Positions 43,443-51,793 are shown, counted from the first letter of the stretch. The stretch: 64,000 nucleotides of DNA from Actinomycetota bacterium (GCA_016871355.1 VFZC01000012.1:1-64000); one strand, 5' to 3'. Program-made: numbers and translations. Notes: generated from the sequence alone by a model not told the origin.

Positions 43443-44516
43443 ATGGCCCAGGGCGATCACCGCGCGGCACTCTCGTCGGCCTGGTCGGCCTTCGGAGACG
43501 CCCACGGCGACACTCGACGAATCATCGCGGTTCACGACACCAGTCCGCGTGTATCGACCAACACCGTGTACCGCGTCTCGCTCGACGACGGAACGAACGT
43601 GTACGGCAAGGTCTCGAGTTACGGGTCGTACTTCTTGTTCGCCGAAGACCACGACCGTCTGTATCGATGCACCGATCTCCTCGCCGACGGTCCGTGTCGC
43701 GACTTCCTCGCCCGCGTTCTGGGCGGACCGACACCCCGCGGCGATCGACCGTTCACGTGGTACGACGAGAACGTCTGGGTCGCGTTCTACCAAGAAGCGC
43801 AAAAGGCCGAATCGTTACCACGCCAGTTGAACATTGGCGAGATCACGTGCCTGGCCGAGAACATGGCTCGGTTCCACACCGAGTGTCGCCGAATCGCTCC
43901 CCACATTCCGGCCACGTCGAACAGCATCAAGTCCGATGCGATCCACCTGCTCGACCTGTTGTCGAGCCCGTTCGCTCCCCGCAACTTCGATCTTCCCCCC
44001 GAACACATCGGCGTCCTGTGGCGGCACACGCACGATTTTCTGATGGAACTCGAACACGTTCGCTACGACTCGTGGAGCCGGATCCCGATCCTCGTCGACT
44101 GGAACCTGGGCAACTTCTCGGTGAAACACCGCGACGGTGGTTTCGATCTGTTCAGCCGCTGGGACTACGACTGGTTCCGCGTCGAGTCGCGTCTGCTCGA
44201 CTTCTACTTCTTGTCACGGGTCTCGTCGGCCACCGGCGACCGAACCCACTGGACCTACTCACCGCACACTCTCGTCGAGCCGCATTTCGTCGAGTTCGTT
44301 CGCGCGTACCACCGGGTCGATCCACTCTCCCCCGACGAGATTCGCTTTCTGCCCGAGGCCTACCGCTTCTTCATCCTCAACTATGTCGTTCGTGAAGGCG
44401 CCCGATTCTTCCGCGCCGACCTGTGCATCAAGTTCCGATCCGACGCGGCCCGGGTGTATCTCCCCGCCATCGATCGACTCGACATCTCGCCTTTGCTTCG
44501 GGCGATCGATGCCTGA
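43443..44516 (+). CDS. APH-fold kinase-like protein of unknown substrate
   Basis: 357 residues resembling aminoglycoside phosphotransferase or homoserine kinase type proteins. K56 in NVYGKVSS may be the ATP lysine, the catalytic loop is VDWNLGNFS (D219, N224), and the metal motif is DYDW (D241, D243). The canonical HxD of APH enzymes is replaced by VDW. It follows whiB by 31 bases and precedes ribokinase by 21. Nothing here suggests antibiotic resistance. Confidence 0.72.
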   Translation: MAQGDHRAALSSAWSAFGDAHGDTRRIIAVHDTSPRVSTNTVYRVSLDDGTNVYGKVSSYGSYFLFAEDHDRLYRCTDLLADGPCRDFLARVLGGPTPRGDRPFTWYDENVWVAFYQEAQKAESLPRQLNIGEITCLAENMARFHTECRRIAPHIPATSNSIKSDAIHLLDLLSSPFAPRNFDLPPEHIGVLWRHTHDFLMELEHVRYDSWSRIPILVDWNLGNFSVKHRDGGFDLFSRWDYDWFRVESRLLDFYFLSRVSSATGDRTHWTYSPHTLVEPHFVEFVRAYHRVDPLSPDEIRFLPEAYRFFILNYVVREGARFFRADLCIKFRSDAARVYLPAIDRLDISPLLRAIDA

Positions 44517-44525
44517 CCCCGCCCC

Positions 44526-44531
44526 TAATCT
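44526..44531 (+). promoter_or_regulatory. -10 hexamer for leaderless rbsK
   Basis: TAATCT lies 6 bases before the GTG at 44538, in the gap after the kinase-like gene. Confidence 0.45.
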
Positions 44532-44537
44532 GATGAA

Positions 44538-45434
44538 GTGACTTCTGCGTCGTCTCGCCCGTCCGGACACGATGTCGTGGTCGTGGGCAGCGCCAACCTC
44601 GATCTGGTGGCGACCGTCGAACATCTTCCGGCTCCGGGCGAAACCGTGCTCGGCCGTGACTACGCCGAACATCCCGGCGGCAAAGGACTGAACCAAGCGG
44701 TCGCGGCGGCCCGAGCCGGCGCCCGCACCGCATTCATCGGTTGTCTCGGCAACGACTCGGCGGGCGACGTTCTGCACTCGCTCATGAACGACGAAGGTCT
44801 TGACACCTTCGTCGTCGATGTCGCTCGACCGACCGGCCGTGCGCTCATCGCGGTCGACGAGAAGGCCGAGAATTCGATCGTCGTGGTACCCGGTGCGAAC
44901 GCCTGTGTCACCATCAGCGTGGTCGACGACCGCCGCGACGTGATCTCACGCGCCAACGTTCTGCTCTGTCAGCTCGAGGTCCCACTCGATGCCGTCGAAG
45001 CAGCCTTGGCCATCGCCAAGGTAGGTGGCGTCACGACCGTCCTCAACCCGGCGCCGGCCGCACAGTTGTCGCGCCAACTCGTGTCGCTCTGCGATGTGGT
45101 CGTGCCCAACCAACACGAGATCGTTCAGTTGGGCGGAACCTCGGCCTTGTTCGACGCCGGCGTCTCCACCATCGTCATCACTCTCGGTGCCCGCGGGCTG
45201 CGCATCGTCACGCGCCAGGACGAGATCGACATCCCCCCGTTCGCGGTGCGCGCCGTCGACACCACCGGAGCCGGCGATGCGGCGTGCGGGGCGCTGGCCT
45301 CTGCTTTGGCCGAGGGTCACGACATCGTGACGGCGGCCCGACGAGCTTCGGCCGCGGGCGCCCTGGCGGCCACGCGGGCCGGTGCGGTTCCGTCGCTCCC
45401 CCGACGGGCCGAGATCGACGCGCTCGTCACCTGA
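44538..45434 (+). CDS. rbsK: Ribokinase-like PfkB family sugar kinase
   Basis: 298 residues. The N-terminal substrate motif is GSANLDLVATVEHLPAPGET, with PGGKGLNQAVAAARAGA, and the C-terminal signature DTTGAGDAACGAL carries the catalytic Asp. This is the ribokinase subtype of PfkB: it would phosphorylate ribose at C5. No ribose transporter is nearby. Its stop overlaps the convergent prmA stop region by eight bases. Confidence 0.85.
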   Translation: MTSASSRPSGHDVVVVGSANLDLVATVEHLPAPGETVLGRDYAEHPGGKGLNQAVAAARAGARTAFIGCLGNDSAGDVLHSLMNDEGLDTFVVDVARPTGRALIAVDEKAENSIVVVPGANACVTISVVDDRRDVISRANVLLCQLEVPLDAVEAALAIAKVGGVTTVLNPAPAAQLSRQLVSLCDVVVPNQHEIVQLGGTSALFDAGVSTIVITLGARGLRIVTRQDEIDIPPFAVRAVDTTGAGDAACGALASALAEGHDIVTAARRASAAGALAATRAGAVPSLPRRAEIDALVT

Positions 45435-46239
45435 ACGCAGCCGCGACCCACCCGTCGATCACGATGCGCTCGACTTCCACGAGTGGACGCAATGCTTCGG
45501 CCACGTGCCCGTAGTGACCATCGAGAACACCGCTGATCACGAGAGTGCCGTCGCTCTTCAGTGCGCGCTTGAGATCGGCACTGAGTTCGATGAGAGTCGG
45601 CGCGAGGATGTTCGCCAGCACGAGCGGATACGCGTGCGGAAGGGCTTCCAACGCATCGGTCGTCACGTCCCAGCGATCGGCCACACCGTTGACCGTCGCG
45701 TTCTCGCGCGACGTCGCCAGAACGGCGACCGATACGTCGACGCCGAGCGCCGATGACGCGCCCAACATCAACGCGGTGATTCCGAGAACGCCACTTCCGC
45801 ACCCCACGTCGAGCACGGCCATACCCGGGCGCACCAATCGCTCGACCACGCGCAACGACGCCAATGTGGTCGGGTGGTTACCCAGACCGAACGTCGAGCC
45901 AGGTTCGATTCGAACCACGATCTCGTGACCGCTCGTCGGTGAGTCGATCCACGAGGGGATCACGAGCACCCGATCGCTGACTTCGGTGGGTTCGGCGTGG
46001 CGTCGCCACTCCGTCCCGTTGGCATCGTCGATTTCTTCCATGCGCCATGAGACTCCGGGCGGCAACGACGACAGCGTGCGGCGAATTTGGTCCACGTCGT
46101 CTCCGAGCGAGGTCCGCAACGTCACGGTTCCATCGTTCTGCCAATGTTCGGTCACCGCGACCACGCCGAGACCCCACAACAGATCACTCACGAATTCAAC
46201 GTCGACCGGAGTCGTGTCGACGGCGACACCCCACGCCAT
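45427..46239 (-). CDS. prmA: Ribosomal protein L11 methyltransferase PrmA-like
   Basis: 270 residues. An N-terminal substrate domain is followed by a class I methyltransferase domain with EPGSTFGLGNHPTT, the AdoMet loop DVGCGSGVLGI and the PrmA-type catalytic motif LVLANILAPTLIEL. It follows the gamma carbonic anhydrase gene by 14 bases on the same strand. A related lysine or protein methyltransferase is a small possibility. Confidence 0.85.
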   Translation of the reverse strand: MAWGVAVDTTPVDVEFVSDLLWGLGVVAVTEHWQNDGTVTLRTSLGDDVDQIRRTLSSLPPGVSWRMEEIDDANGTEWRRHAEPTEVSDRVLVIPSWIDSPTSGHEIVVRIEPGSTFGLGNHPTTLASLRVVERLVRPGMAVLDVGCGSGVLGITALMLGASSALGVDVSVAVLATSRENATVNGVADRWDVTTDALEALPHAYPLVLANILAPTLIELSADLKRALKSDGTLVISGVLDGHYGHVAEALRPLVEVERIVIDGWVAAAFR

Positions 46240-46253
46240 GGCGAGTCGACGCT

Positions 46254-46772
46254 TCAGTCGATCCGGCGAAGATCTTTGGCGAACCGTTTACCGCGAGCCA
46301 CGTACGACGCCGCGGCCATGGCGATGTCACCCGAACGGGCCCGGCCTTCCTTGATGACAGCGGGCGCCCCCACGGCCAAGGCGCCACTCGGAACCTCGGT
46401 ACCGTTCAGCAACACGCTGTTCGCACCCACCACCGCGCCGCTGCGAACGATCACCTGGTGCATGACGATCGAGCCATTGCCCACGAGCGAGCCGTCTTCG
46501 ATCGTGCACGCCTCGAGGTGCACGATGTGGCCGATCGTGCAATCGTTGCCCACGACCGTGGGCCACATCGGCGTGGTGTGCAAAACGCTGCCGTCCTGGA
46601 TGGACGTGCGCTCGCCGATGCGAATTTCACCGTCGTCCCCGCGCAGAACCGCCCCTGGCCACACAGTGCTTTCGGCTCCGATCGTGACCGATCCGATCAC
46701 CACCGCATCGGGGTGCACATAGGCAGTGGGATGAATGGACGGGACCTGATCACCGAGGGCGTAGATGGGCAC
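46254..46772 (-). CDS. Gamma-carbonic anhydrase family protein
   Basis: A 172-residue left-handed beta-helix of hexapeptide repeats (SVTIGAESTVWPGAVLRGDDG, IGERTSIQDGSVLH). Likely metal His residues are in GHIVHLEA. The family includes YrdA/PaaY and true gamma carbonic anhydrases; activity is not certain. The GTG at 46772 has TAGCGT 6 bases upstream, and the gene is divergent from the Arg/Asp-rich protein. Confidence 0.88.
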   Translation of the reverse strand: MPIYALGDQVPSIHPTAYVHPDAVVIGSVTIGAESTVWPGAVLRGDDGEIRIGERTSIQDGSVLHTTPMWPTVVGNDCTIGHIVHLEACTIEDGSLVGNGSIVMHQVIVRSGAVVGANSVLLNGTEVPSGALAVGAPAVIKEGRARSGDIAMAAASYVARGKRFAKDLRRID

Positions 46773-46778
46773 GACTTC

Positions 46779-46826
46779 ACGCTAATCGGACACCTCTTGG
46801 GAGCCGAGTCCGAACTCCGATAGGGT
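46779..46826. promoter_or_regulatory. divergent promoters of gamma-CA and the Arg/Asp-rich gene
   Basis: Minus strand: TAGCGT at 46784-46779, 6 bases before the carbonic anhydrase GTG. Plus strand: TAGGGT at 46821-46826, 8 bases before the ATG at 46835. Confidence 0.4.
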
Positions 46827-46834
46827 CGTCACCC

Positions 46835-48331
46835 ATGTCCCGCCGGATCGAAATCGAACTCACGAGTTCACGACCCGACGGCACCTGGACATGGCGAGCG
46901 GCCGGCGCGCGCGAACCCAAGGGTGTTCTCGACGGAACGATCCTTCCCTCTGGCTCCAAGACCGGCGACGTCATGAAGGTCGACGCCGAGTTCGACCTCG
47001 ACGGCATCGAAATTCTCTCGGTGGTTCAGAACCGCGCCAAGACCACGAAAGTCGAAACGCTCGCTCTCATCACCGACAACCGCAACTTCCAACCGGTCAC
47101 CCAGCAGTTGGCCAAGCGCGACAAGCGTGATGGTCGCCCCGGGGATCGGCCCGGCAACCGTCGCCCTGATCGACGTGACGTTCGCAGTGACGATCGCCGT
47201 GACGATCGACGTGATCGTCGTCCTCGCGGCGAAGGGGACTCCGGCGACCGCCGTCCGCGCGGGAACGGCGACCGTCCCGATCGTCCCGCTGACGGTGAAC
47301 GTCGTGACCGTCGTCCCGATCGCCCGCGTCGTCCGCGTTTCGAAGCGCCGCCCGAACTCCCGCAGCGTCCGCGCGCCAAGCGTTTGAAGGCTGGCAGTGC
47401 GCATCGCAAGGAAGTGCTGGCCGCCATTCCGGAGAACCAGCGTCCGATCGCCGAGTTGGCGCTCCAGGGCATGCAGGCCGTGCGTCAGAAGCTGAAGACC
47501 GCGAACGAAGCACTGGCCGCCGAGGGCAAGCCCACGATGCCCGAGCAAAGTGTGCTGCAGATGGCGCAAGACCTTCTGCCCAAGTTGCGGGTGGCCGACT
47601 GGCTCGACCGTGCCGAGGCCGCCAAGCGCGATCTCGAGCGACTCGATCTGCGTGATTTGCGCAGTGTCGTGGCCGCCGCCAACGATCCGGTCATCGAACG
47701 TGACGACGCGTGTCGCCCGCTCGTGGCCGATCTTCGTGCCGGTCTCGTCACGCGCACCGAGAGCGAGCATCAGAACTGGTTGGCCGACATCACGGCCGCC
47801 GTCGAAATCGGTCGTGTGGTGCGTGCACTGAAATTGGCCGGTCAACCTCCGAAGGCGGGCGCGATCTTCCCCGAAGAACTCGGCCGCAAACTGGCCGAGG
47901 CCACCGCAGCCAACCTCACTCCCGATGCTTTCCCCGATCGCTGGATCGCTGTTCTCGAAGCCGTCGCGTTCGCGCCAGTGCGGTCGCTCCTGACGGTGAC
48001 GGCGCCGCCCACCAACGTGACTCCCGAACTCACCAAGACCGTCGAGCGCTTGGCCTCGTTGTTGCCCGGCATCGCTCAGTTGTTCGGTGTCACGGCCACT
48101 GGTAAGGGCCAGGCTCCCAAGCCCTTGCGGCCCACCAAGCCCAAGCGCATTCCGCCCAAGCCGGCTGCTCCGGCTGCGGCGGCGGCTGTGGCTACTCCGG
48201 CTGCTTCTGTCGAGGCGCCGGTTGCCAACACTCCGGCTGTCGAGGCACCGGCTGCCAACACTCCGGCTGTCGAGGCACCAGCTGCCGACACTCCGGCTGT
48301 CGACGCACCGGCTGGCGACACCCCGGCCTGA
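46835..48331 (+). CDS. Unknown protein with Arg/Asp-rich middle and Pro/Ala repeat tail
   Basis: 498 residues in four parts. Residues 1-80 form a small beta-type domain (RRIEIELTSSRPDGTWTW). Residues 94-180 are extremely rich in Arg, Asp, Gly and Pro, with RRD/DRR repeats. Residues 185-410 are a helical domain (LPKLRVADWLDRAEAAKRDL). The end is a Pro/Ala region closing with four 10-residue repeats (VEAPAANTPA type). The middle resembles RGG-type RNA-binding low-complexity regions, suggesting RNA or ribosome binding. No named family is recognised. It has its own promoter. Confidence 0.75.
   Translation: MSRRIEIELTSSRPDGTWTWRAAGAREPKGVLDGTILPSGSKTGDVMKVDAEFDLDGIEILSVVQNRAKTTKVETLALITDNRNFQPVTQQLAKRDKRDGRPGDRPGNRRPDRRDVRSDDRRDDRRDRRPRGEGDSGDRRPRGNGDRPDRPADGERRDRRPDRPRRPRFEAPPELPQRPRAKRLKAGSAHRKEVLAAIPENQRPIAELALQGMQAVRQKLKTANEALAAEGKPTMPEQSVLQMAQDLLPKLRVADWLDRAEAAKRDLERLDLRDLRSVVAAANDPVIERDDACRPLVADLRAGLVTRTESEHQNWLADITAAVEIGRVVRALKLAGQPPKAGAIFPEELGRKLAEATAANLTPDAFPDRWIAVLEAVAFAPVRSLLTVTAPPTNVTPELTKTVERLASLLPGIAQLFGVTATGKGQAPKPLRPTKPKRIPPKPAAPAAAAAVATPAASVEAPVANTPAVEAPAANTPAVEAPAADTPAVDAPAGDTPA
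48209..48328 (+). repeat. four 30-bp coding repeats
   Basis: Units at 48209, 48239, 48269 and 48299 each encode VEAP(A/V)ANTPA-type decapeptides, ending at the stop codon. The period is exactly 30 bases, so copy number can vary in frame. Confidence 0.9.
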
Positions 48332-48356
48332 ATCGTCGCCTTTCGGCGCTCGCCAC

Positions 48357-48362
48357 TACCGT
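48357..48362 (+). promoter_or_regulatory. -10 hexamer for leaderless crotonase gene
   Basis: TACCGT lies 7 bases before the ATG at 48370. Confidence 0.45.
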
Positions 48363-48369
48363 CGGCGCC

Positions 48370-49155
48370 ATGAGCGACATCGTGAAATATCAGGCCGACG
48401 GACGAATCGGTATCATCACCCTCAACCGCCCCGAGGCACGCAACGCCGTCAACGGTGACGTGGCCCAAGGCATGGAAGCCGCGATCGACGCGCTCGAAGC
48501 CGACGACAACGTGTGGGTCGGCATCCTCACCGCCAACACCGAAGGTCAAGAAAAGCCCGTGTTCTGCGCGGGTGCCGACCTCAAAGCCATCAACTCGGGT
48601 CAGGCCGGCGGACTCAACACCAAGCGCGGCGGATTCGCCGGCTTCGTGTATCGCGAACGGCGCAAGCCGATCATCGTCGCGGTTGACGGTTTGGCCACCG
48701 CGGGTGGCTGCGAAATCGTTCTCGCCGCCGATCTGGTGGTGGCGACCACCCGCTCGTCGTTCGGTTTGGCCGAGGTGAAGCGCAACCTGATCGCGGGCGC
48801 CGGCGGACTCTTCCGTCTCCCCCGCGCGATCGGTCAGGCCGCCGCCATGGAGGCCATCCTCACCGGCGAGCCCATCCCGGCCGAGCGTGCGTATCACCTC
48901 GGCTTGCTGTCACGTCTCGTCGCCCCGGGCGAAGCCATGAACGAAGCGCGCAAGTTGGCCGACCAGATCACCGCCTGCGCTCCCCTCGCGGTGTACGCGA
49001 GCCGTCAAGTGGTTCTAGCCGCGGCCTACGAAGACGACGAGAACCTGAAGAGCCTCACCAACTCGCTGTTCGCCGGCGTGATGGCCTCCGAAGACACCAA
49101 AGAAGGTCTCACCGCGTTCATCGAGAAGCGTCTGCCCAACTGGACGGGTCGCTAA
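48370..49155 (+). CDS. Enoyl-CoA hydratase/isomerase (crotonase) family protein
   Basis: 261 residues. Crotonase signatures are NRPEARNAVNGDV, the oxyanion-hole segment CAGADLKAIN, and DGLATAGGCEIVLAADLVVA with a Glu after the second oxyanion glycine. Substrates range widely, from enoyl-CoA hydration to dehalogenation. It stands alone, without other beta-oxidation genes, so its pathway is open. Confidence 0.88.
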   Translation: MSDIVKYQADGRIGIITLNRPEARNAVNGDVAQGMEAAIDALEADDNVWVGILTANTEGQEKPVFCAGADLKAINSGQAGGLNTKRGGFAGFVYRERRKPIIVAVDGLATAGGCEIVLAADLVVATTRSSFGLAEVKRNLIAGAGGLFRLPRAIGQAAAMEAILTGEPIPAERAYHLGLLSRLVAPGEAMNEARKLADQITACAPLAVYASRQVVLAAAYEDDENLKSLTNSLFAGVMASEDTKEGLTAFIEKRLPNWTGR

Positions 49156-49180
49156 GTCCTCGACGTCGAACTTCTCGAGC

Positions 49181-49627
49181 TCAGGTCTCGAGCGCCTTCG
49201 ACACCACGATCGAGCGGGCGGTCACACCGGCTCGTTCGTAGAGATTCTTCGTTTCGCGATCGCCCGGTAGAGCCACCGCTTCGAAGAATGCGCAGCCACG
49301 GGCCGCTTCCATGGCGGCCGCGATGAGCGCGTCACCACAACCGAGTTCGCGAGCTTGCTCGACCACGTACACACGATCGACCGTGTACACGTCGCCACGG
49401 CCGCGGTGAGCGCCACGACGCCCGATCAAGAAGCCGACCACCGCATCGTCGATGGTGACCACCAGAGTTGCGTCGACCCACGCGTCACCCTCGAGCGCTT
49501 CGTGTTCGGCCAACCACGCGGCACCGCCGCGCTGGTCGGCCAACCCGGCCCGAGCCGATGCGTCGATGATCCGGCAGATCTCGGCATCGGCCACCGTGGC
49601 CGGCCGCACCACCGGTTCGACACTCAT
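49181..49627 (-). CDS. GNAT family N-acetyltransferase
   Basis: 148 residues. The acetyl-CoA fold shows PVVRPATVADAEICRIID, DRVYVVEQARELGCGDALIAAA (pyrophosphate loop, variant of QxxGxG/A), and ALPGDRETKNLYERAGV. The substrate is unknown. The ATG at 49627 lies inside one arm of a 28-bp palindrome. A longer frame to 50041 is antisense-like reading of the upstream acidic gene. Confidence 0.82.
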   Translation of the reverse strand: MSVEPVVRPATVADAEICRIIDASARAGLADQRGGAAWLAEHEALEGDAWVDATLVVTIDDAVVGFLIGRRGAHRGRGDVYTVDRVYVVEQARELGCGDALIAAAMEAARGCAFFEAVALPGDRETKNLYERAGVTARSIVVSKALET

Positions 49628-49648
49628 TTCGTCATGACGGAATGAGTG
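49621..49648. promoter_or_regulatory. 28-bp near-perfect palindrome, copy C
   Basis: All but one of 14 base pairs match around the TCATGA centre. It spans the GNAT start codon and the stop codon of the upstream DUF4193 gene. The inner part matches copies A and B. Confidence 0.7.
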
Positions 49649-50102
49649 GACAGGTGTCGTCGCCCACCGGACACGTGGGCGCACCCTTGCGAACCAACAA
49701 GAAGCACTGCGGACACATGCGCTCGTCCGGACGCTTGGGCTGGATGCTCGTCTCGGGGTCGACGTTCGACGGGAGCTCTTCTTCCTCTTCCTGCCCCTCG
49801 TCTTCACTGCGCTCACGTAGACGCTCGTCGAGGATGTGGGCCAGGTCGGCTTCCACGTCATCGGCCGTGCTGAGATCTTCGTCTTCGTCCTCGACCGCGC
49901 GCTTGGGCCGGACGACGGCGGCTGACTCGTCCTCTTCGGATTCGTCCCCCGCAGCCTCTTCGTCGACGTCGACGTCGTCGAGTTCTTCCTCGTCGAGTTC
50001 GTCCTCATCGAGAAGATCGATGTCGACGTCTTCGTCTTCACCTTCCTCGAGAAAACCTCCTTCGTCGAGGTCCTCAGCGTCGATTTCGTCGTCAGATGCC
50101 AT
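49632..50102 (-). CDS. DUF4193-like acidic zinc-ribbon protein
   Basis: 156 residues from the ATG at 50102, with AAGGAGG nine bases upstream. Residues 1-115 are mostly Asp and Glu; the C-terminal zinc ribbon has C130, C133, C144 and C151 (CPQC, CPVGDDTC). DUF4193 proteins are a conserved actinobacterial family of unknown function, usually around 100 residues, so the acidic part here is longer than usual. Confidence 0.82.
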   Translation of the reverse strand: MASDDEIDAEDLDEGGFLEEGEDEDVDIDLLDEDELDEEELDDVDVDEEAAGDESEEDESAAVVRPKRAVEDEDEDLSTADDVEADLAHILDERLRERSEDEGQEEEEELPSNVDPETSIQPKRPDERMCPQCFLLVRKGAPTCPVGDDTCPLIPS

Positions 50103-50177
50103 GGGCCCGCCTCCTTCTTGGGGGCGGATAATAGGCATACAACCCGACCAGGGGCCCGGATCCCCGGGTGACGATGG

Positions 50178-51779
50178 TCACCGACCGGTGCGACGGGCTT
50201 CGGCGCGCCGTTCGGCGGCCAAGCGCTCGAGTTCGGGGGCCTCGACGGTCATGTGCGTCATCGCCTCGGCCACCGCACGATGACCGGCCTGCTCGGCGAT
50301 CAGACGGTGCATCTCGAGCGCCACACGTCGGTAAGCCGGATGGCCCTGAGGAGACGACCGCAACTCGAGCATGTGCATGGCCTCTCGGGCGTTGAACTGC
50401 ATCACGTACCGCACGCGATACGCCATCGACACCGCGTAACTCGCTTGATGGGGGAAGTCCACCTTCAACGCGTCGTACAACCCGGCGGAGCGAGTCATCA
50501 CTTCGTCGAACACCGACGCCATTCCGGCTTCGTCCACCAGATCAGGTCGTGTGTACCCGTGGTTCGGAGTGAGCGGTTGCCATTCGATCGTGAGCAAGCG
50601 GTGCCGCTGCAAGTCTCGGAACGCGCCGTAGTCGGACAAGACGTCGAAGCGGTAGTCGATGCGTTCGAACGCCCGACCGGGCCGATGACGGCGGTTCTCA
50701 CGATCGCCGATGTACGAGCGAAGGATGGCGACCTTCTCGGCCTGACTCATGGTCTCGACCTTGGCGAGTATCTGCGACTCGGGCAGGCTCGTGTACGAGT
50801 AGCAGATCGCGGCGATCAGCTTGTTCTCGCCGTCGGGGTCCCAGTCGGTCAACACCACCGGCGCACTGTGTTCGACCGGAGTCTCGGCGAACAACTCCCC
50901 CACCAGTTCGGACGTCTCGAGACGAGTGGTCGACAGATAGTCACTCCATCGACCGCCGCGATCGGCCAGATCGACACGGCGCAGGAAACTCGGAATCACC
51001 TTGCGCAACTCTTCAAGCATCAGCGCCGCGTACTGCTGGGCCTCGGGAAGCGGATGTGCGCGCATACGAATGAGCATGGTTTCGTAGGCCTGGCCGCTCG
51101 CGTAGATACCGACGTTCGACAACGACGACGACGGAAGAACGCCGCGCACCGCGTCGAGAGCCTTGGCTCGTGTGGCCTGCCTGAACACGAAGTCGCTGTC
51201 GGCCGGATCACGTTTGACGGTCGCCCGCACGTGATCGGTGACCTTCTCCATGAGCATGGAGTACGAGTCGAACATGCGATCCATGTCGCCCACGTAGCGC
51301 GTACCGAACCGCGAGTTCAAGATGTCGAGGTCGCGGTAGAACCGATAGCGCCCGGCCAAACGGGCGTCATAGGCGATGTAGCGAGTACTCTGCTCGAGAT
51401 AGCTGGCCAACCGGCCCCATTCGAGAATCTTGGTGAGAACGTTGGACGCCTGCTCACAGGCCAAGTGCACGCCACCCAACTGAGCCACCGAATCGTCGCC
51501 GTATTCGAAGAACACCTTCTCGTACAACTCTTCAGCTCGTTCGAGGCCGATCGTCGCATCGACACCTTGATCGCCGGCGATGTCGAGATCACCCACGAAC
51601 TCGTCGAGGAACAACCGTCGCAGGCTCTTACTACTGCGGCTGTAACGAGCGAAGAGAGCGCCCTTCACCACTTCGGGCAGGTTCACCAGCGCGAAGACCG
51701 GGCCGTCGAGATCGGTGAAATACCTACGGAGAACTTCGGCCTCGTCCGGGGTGAATTCCTCAGGCGCGTAGACCGTCAC
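50178..51779 (-). CDS. Duplicated ThyX-like FAD-dependent thymidylate synthase
   Basis: 533 residues, about twice a single ThyX. The first half (1-290) has EYGDDSVAQLGGVHLACEQAS and GRLASYLEQSTRYIAY, keeping S126, EQS and RY but with WGR instead of RHR. The second half (from about 300) has QRHRLLTIEWQP, keeping RHR but lacking the S-x2-EQS-x-RY part, then FNAREAMHMLELR. So the classical ThyX signature is divided between two fused copies. It may be a ThyX pseudo-dimer or a related flavoprotein. GTG start, TAGCGT upstream. Confidence 0.8.
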   Translation of the reverse strand: MTVYAPEEFTPDEAEVLRRYFTDLDGPVFALVNLPEVVKGALFARYSRSSKSLRRLFLDEFVGDLDIAGDQGVDATIGLERAEELYEKVFFEYGDDSVAQLGGVHLACEQASNVLTKILEWGRLASYLEQSTRYIAYDARLAGRYRFYRDLDILNSRFGTRYVGDMDRMFDSYSMLMEKVTDHVRATVKRDPADSDFVFRQATRAKALDAVRGVLPSSSLSNVGIYASGQAYETMLIRMRAHPLPEAQQYAALMLEELRKVIPSFLRRVDLADRGGRWSDYLSTTRLETSELVGELFAETPVEHSAPVVLTDWDPDGENKLIAAICYSYTSLPESQILAKVETMSQAEKVAILRSYIGDRENRRHRPGRAFERIDYRFDVLSDYGAFRDLQRHRLLTIEWQPLTPNHGYTRPDLVDEAGMASVFDEVMTRSAGLYDALKVDFPHQASYAVSMAYRVRYVMQFNAREAMHMLELRSSPQGHPAYRRVALEMHRLIAEQAGHRAVAEAMTHMTVEAPELERLAAERRAEARRTGR

Positions 51780-51787
51780 GAGAGACC

Positions 51788-51793
51788 ACGCTA
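51788..51793 (-). promoter_or_regulatory. possible -10 hexamer for the ThyX-like gene
   Basis: TAGCGT on the minus strand, 8 bases before the GTG at 51779, in the 73-base gap after the M20 gene. Confidence 0.4.

Noticed and set aside
43443-44516. Aminoglycoside resistance gene
   Set aside because: Only the fold is shared; the catalytic HxD is altered and nothing around it suggests resistance or mobility.
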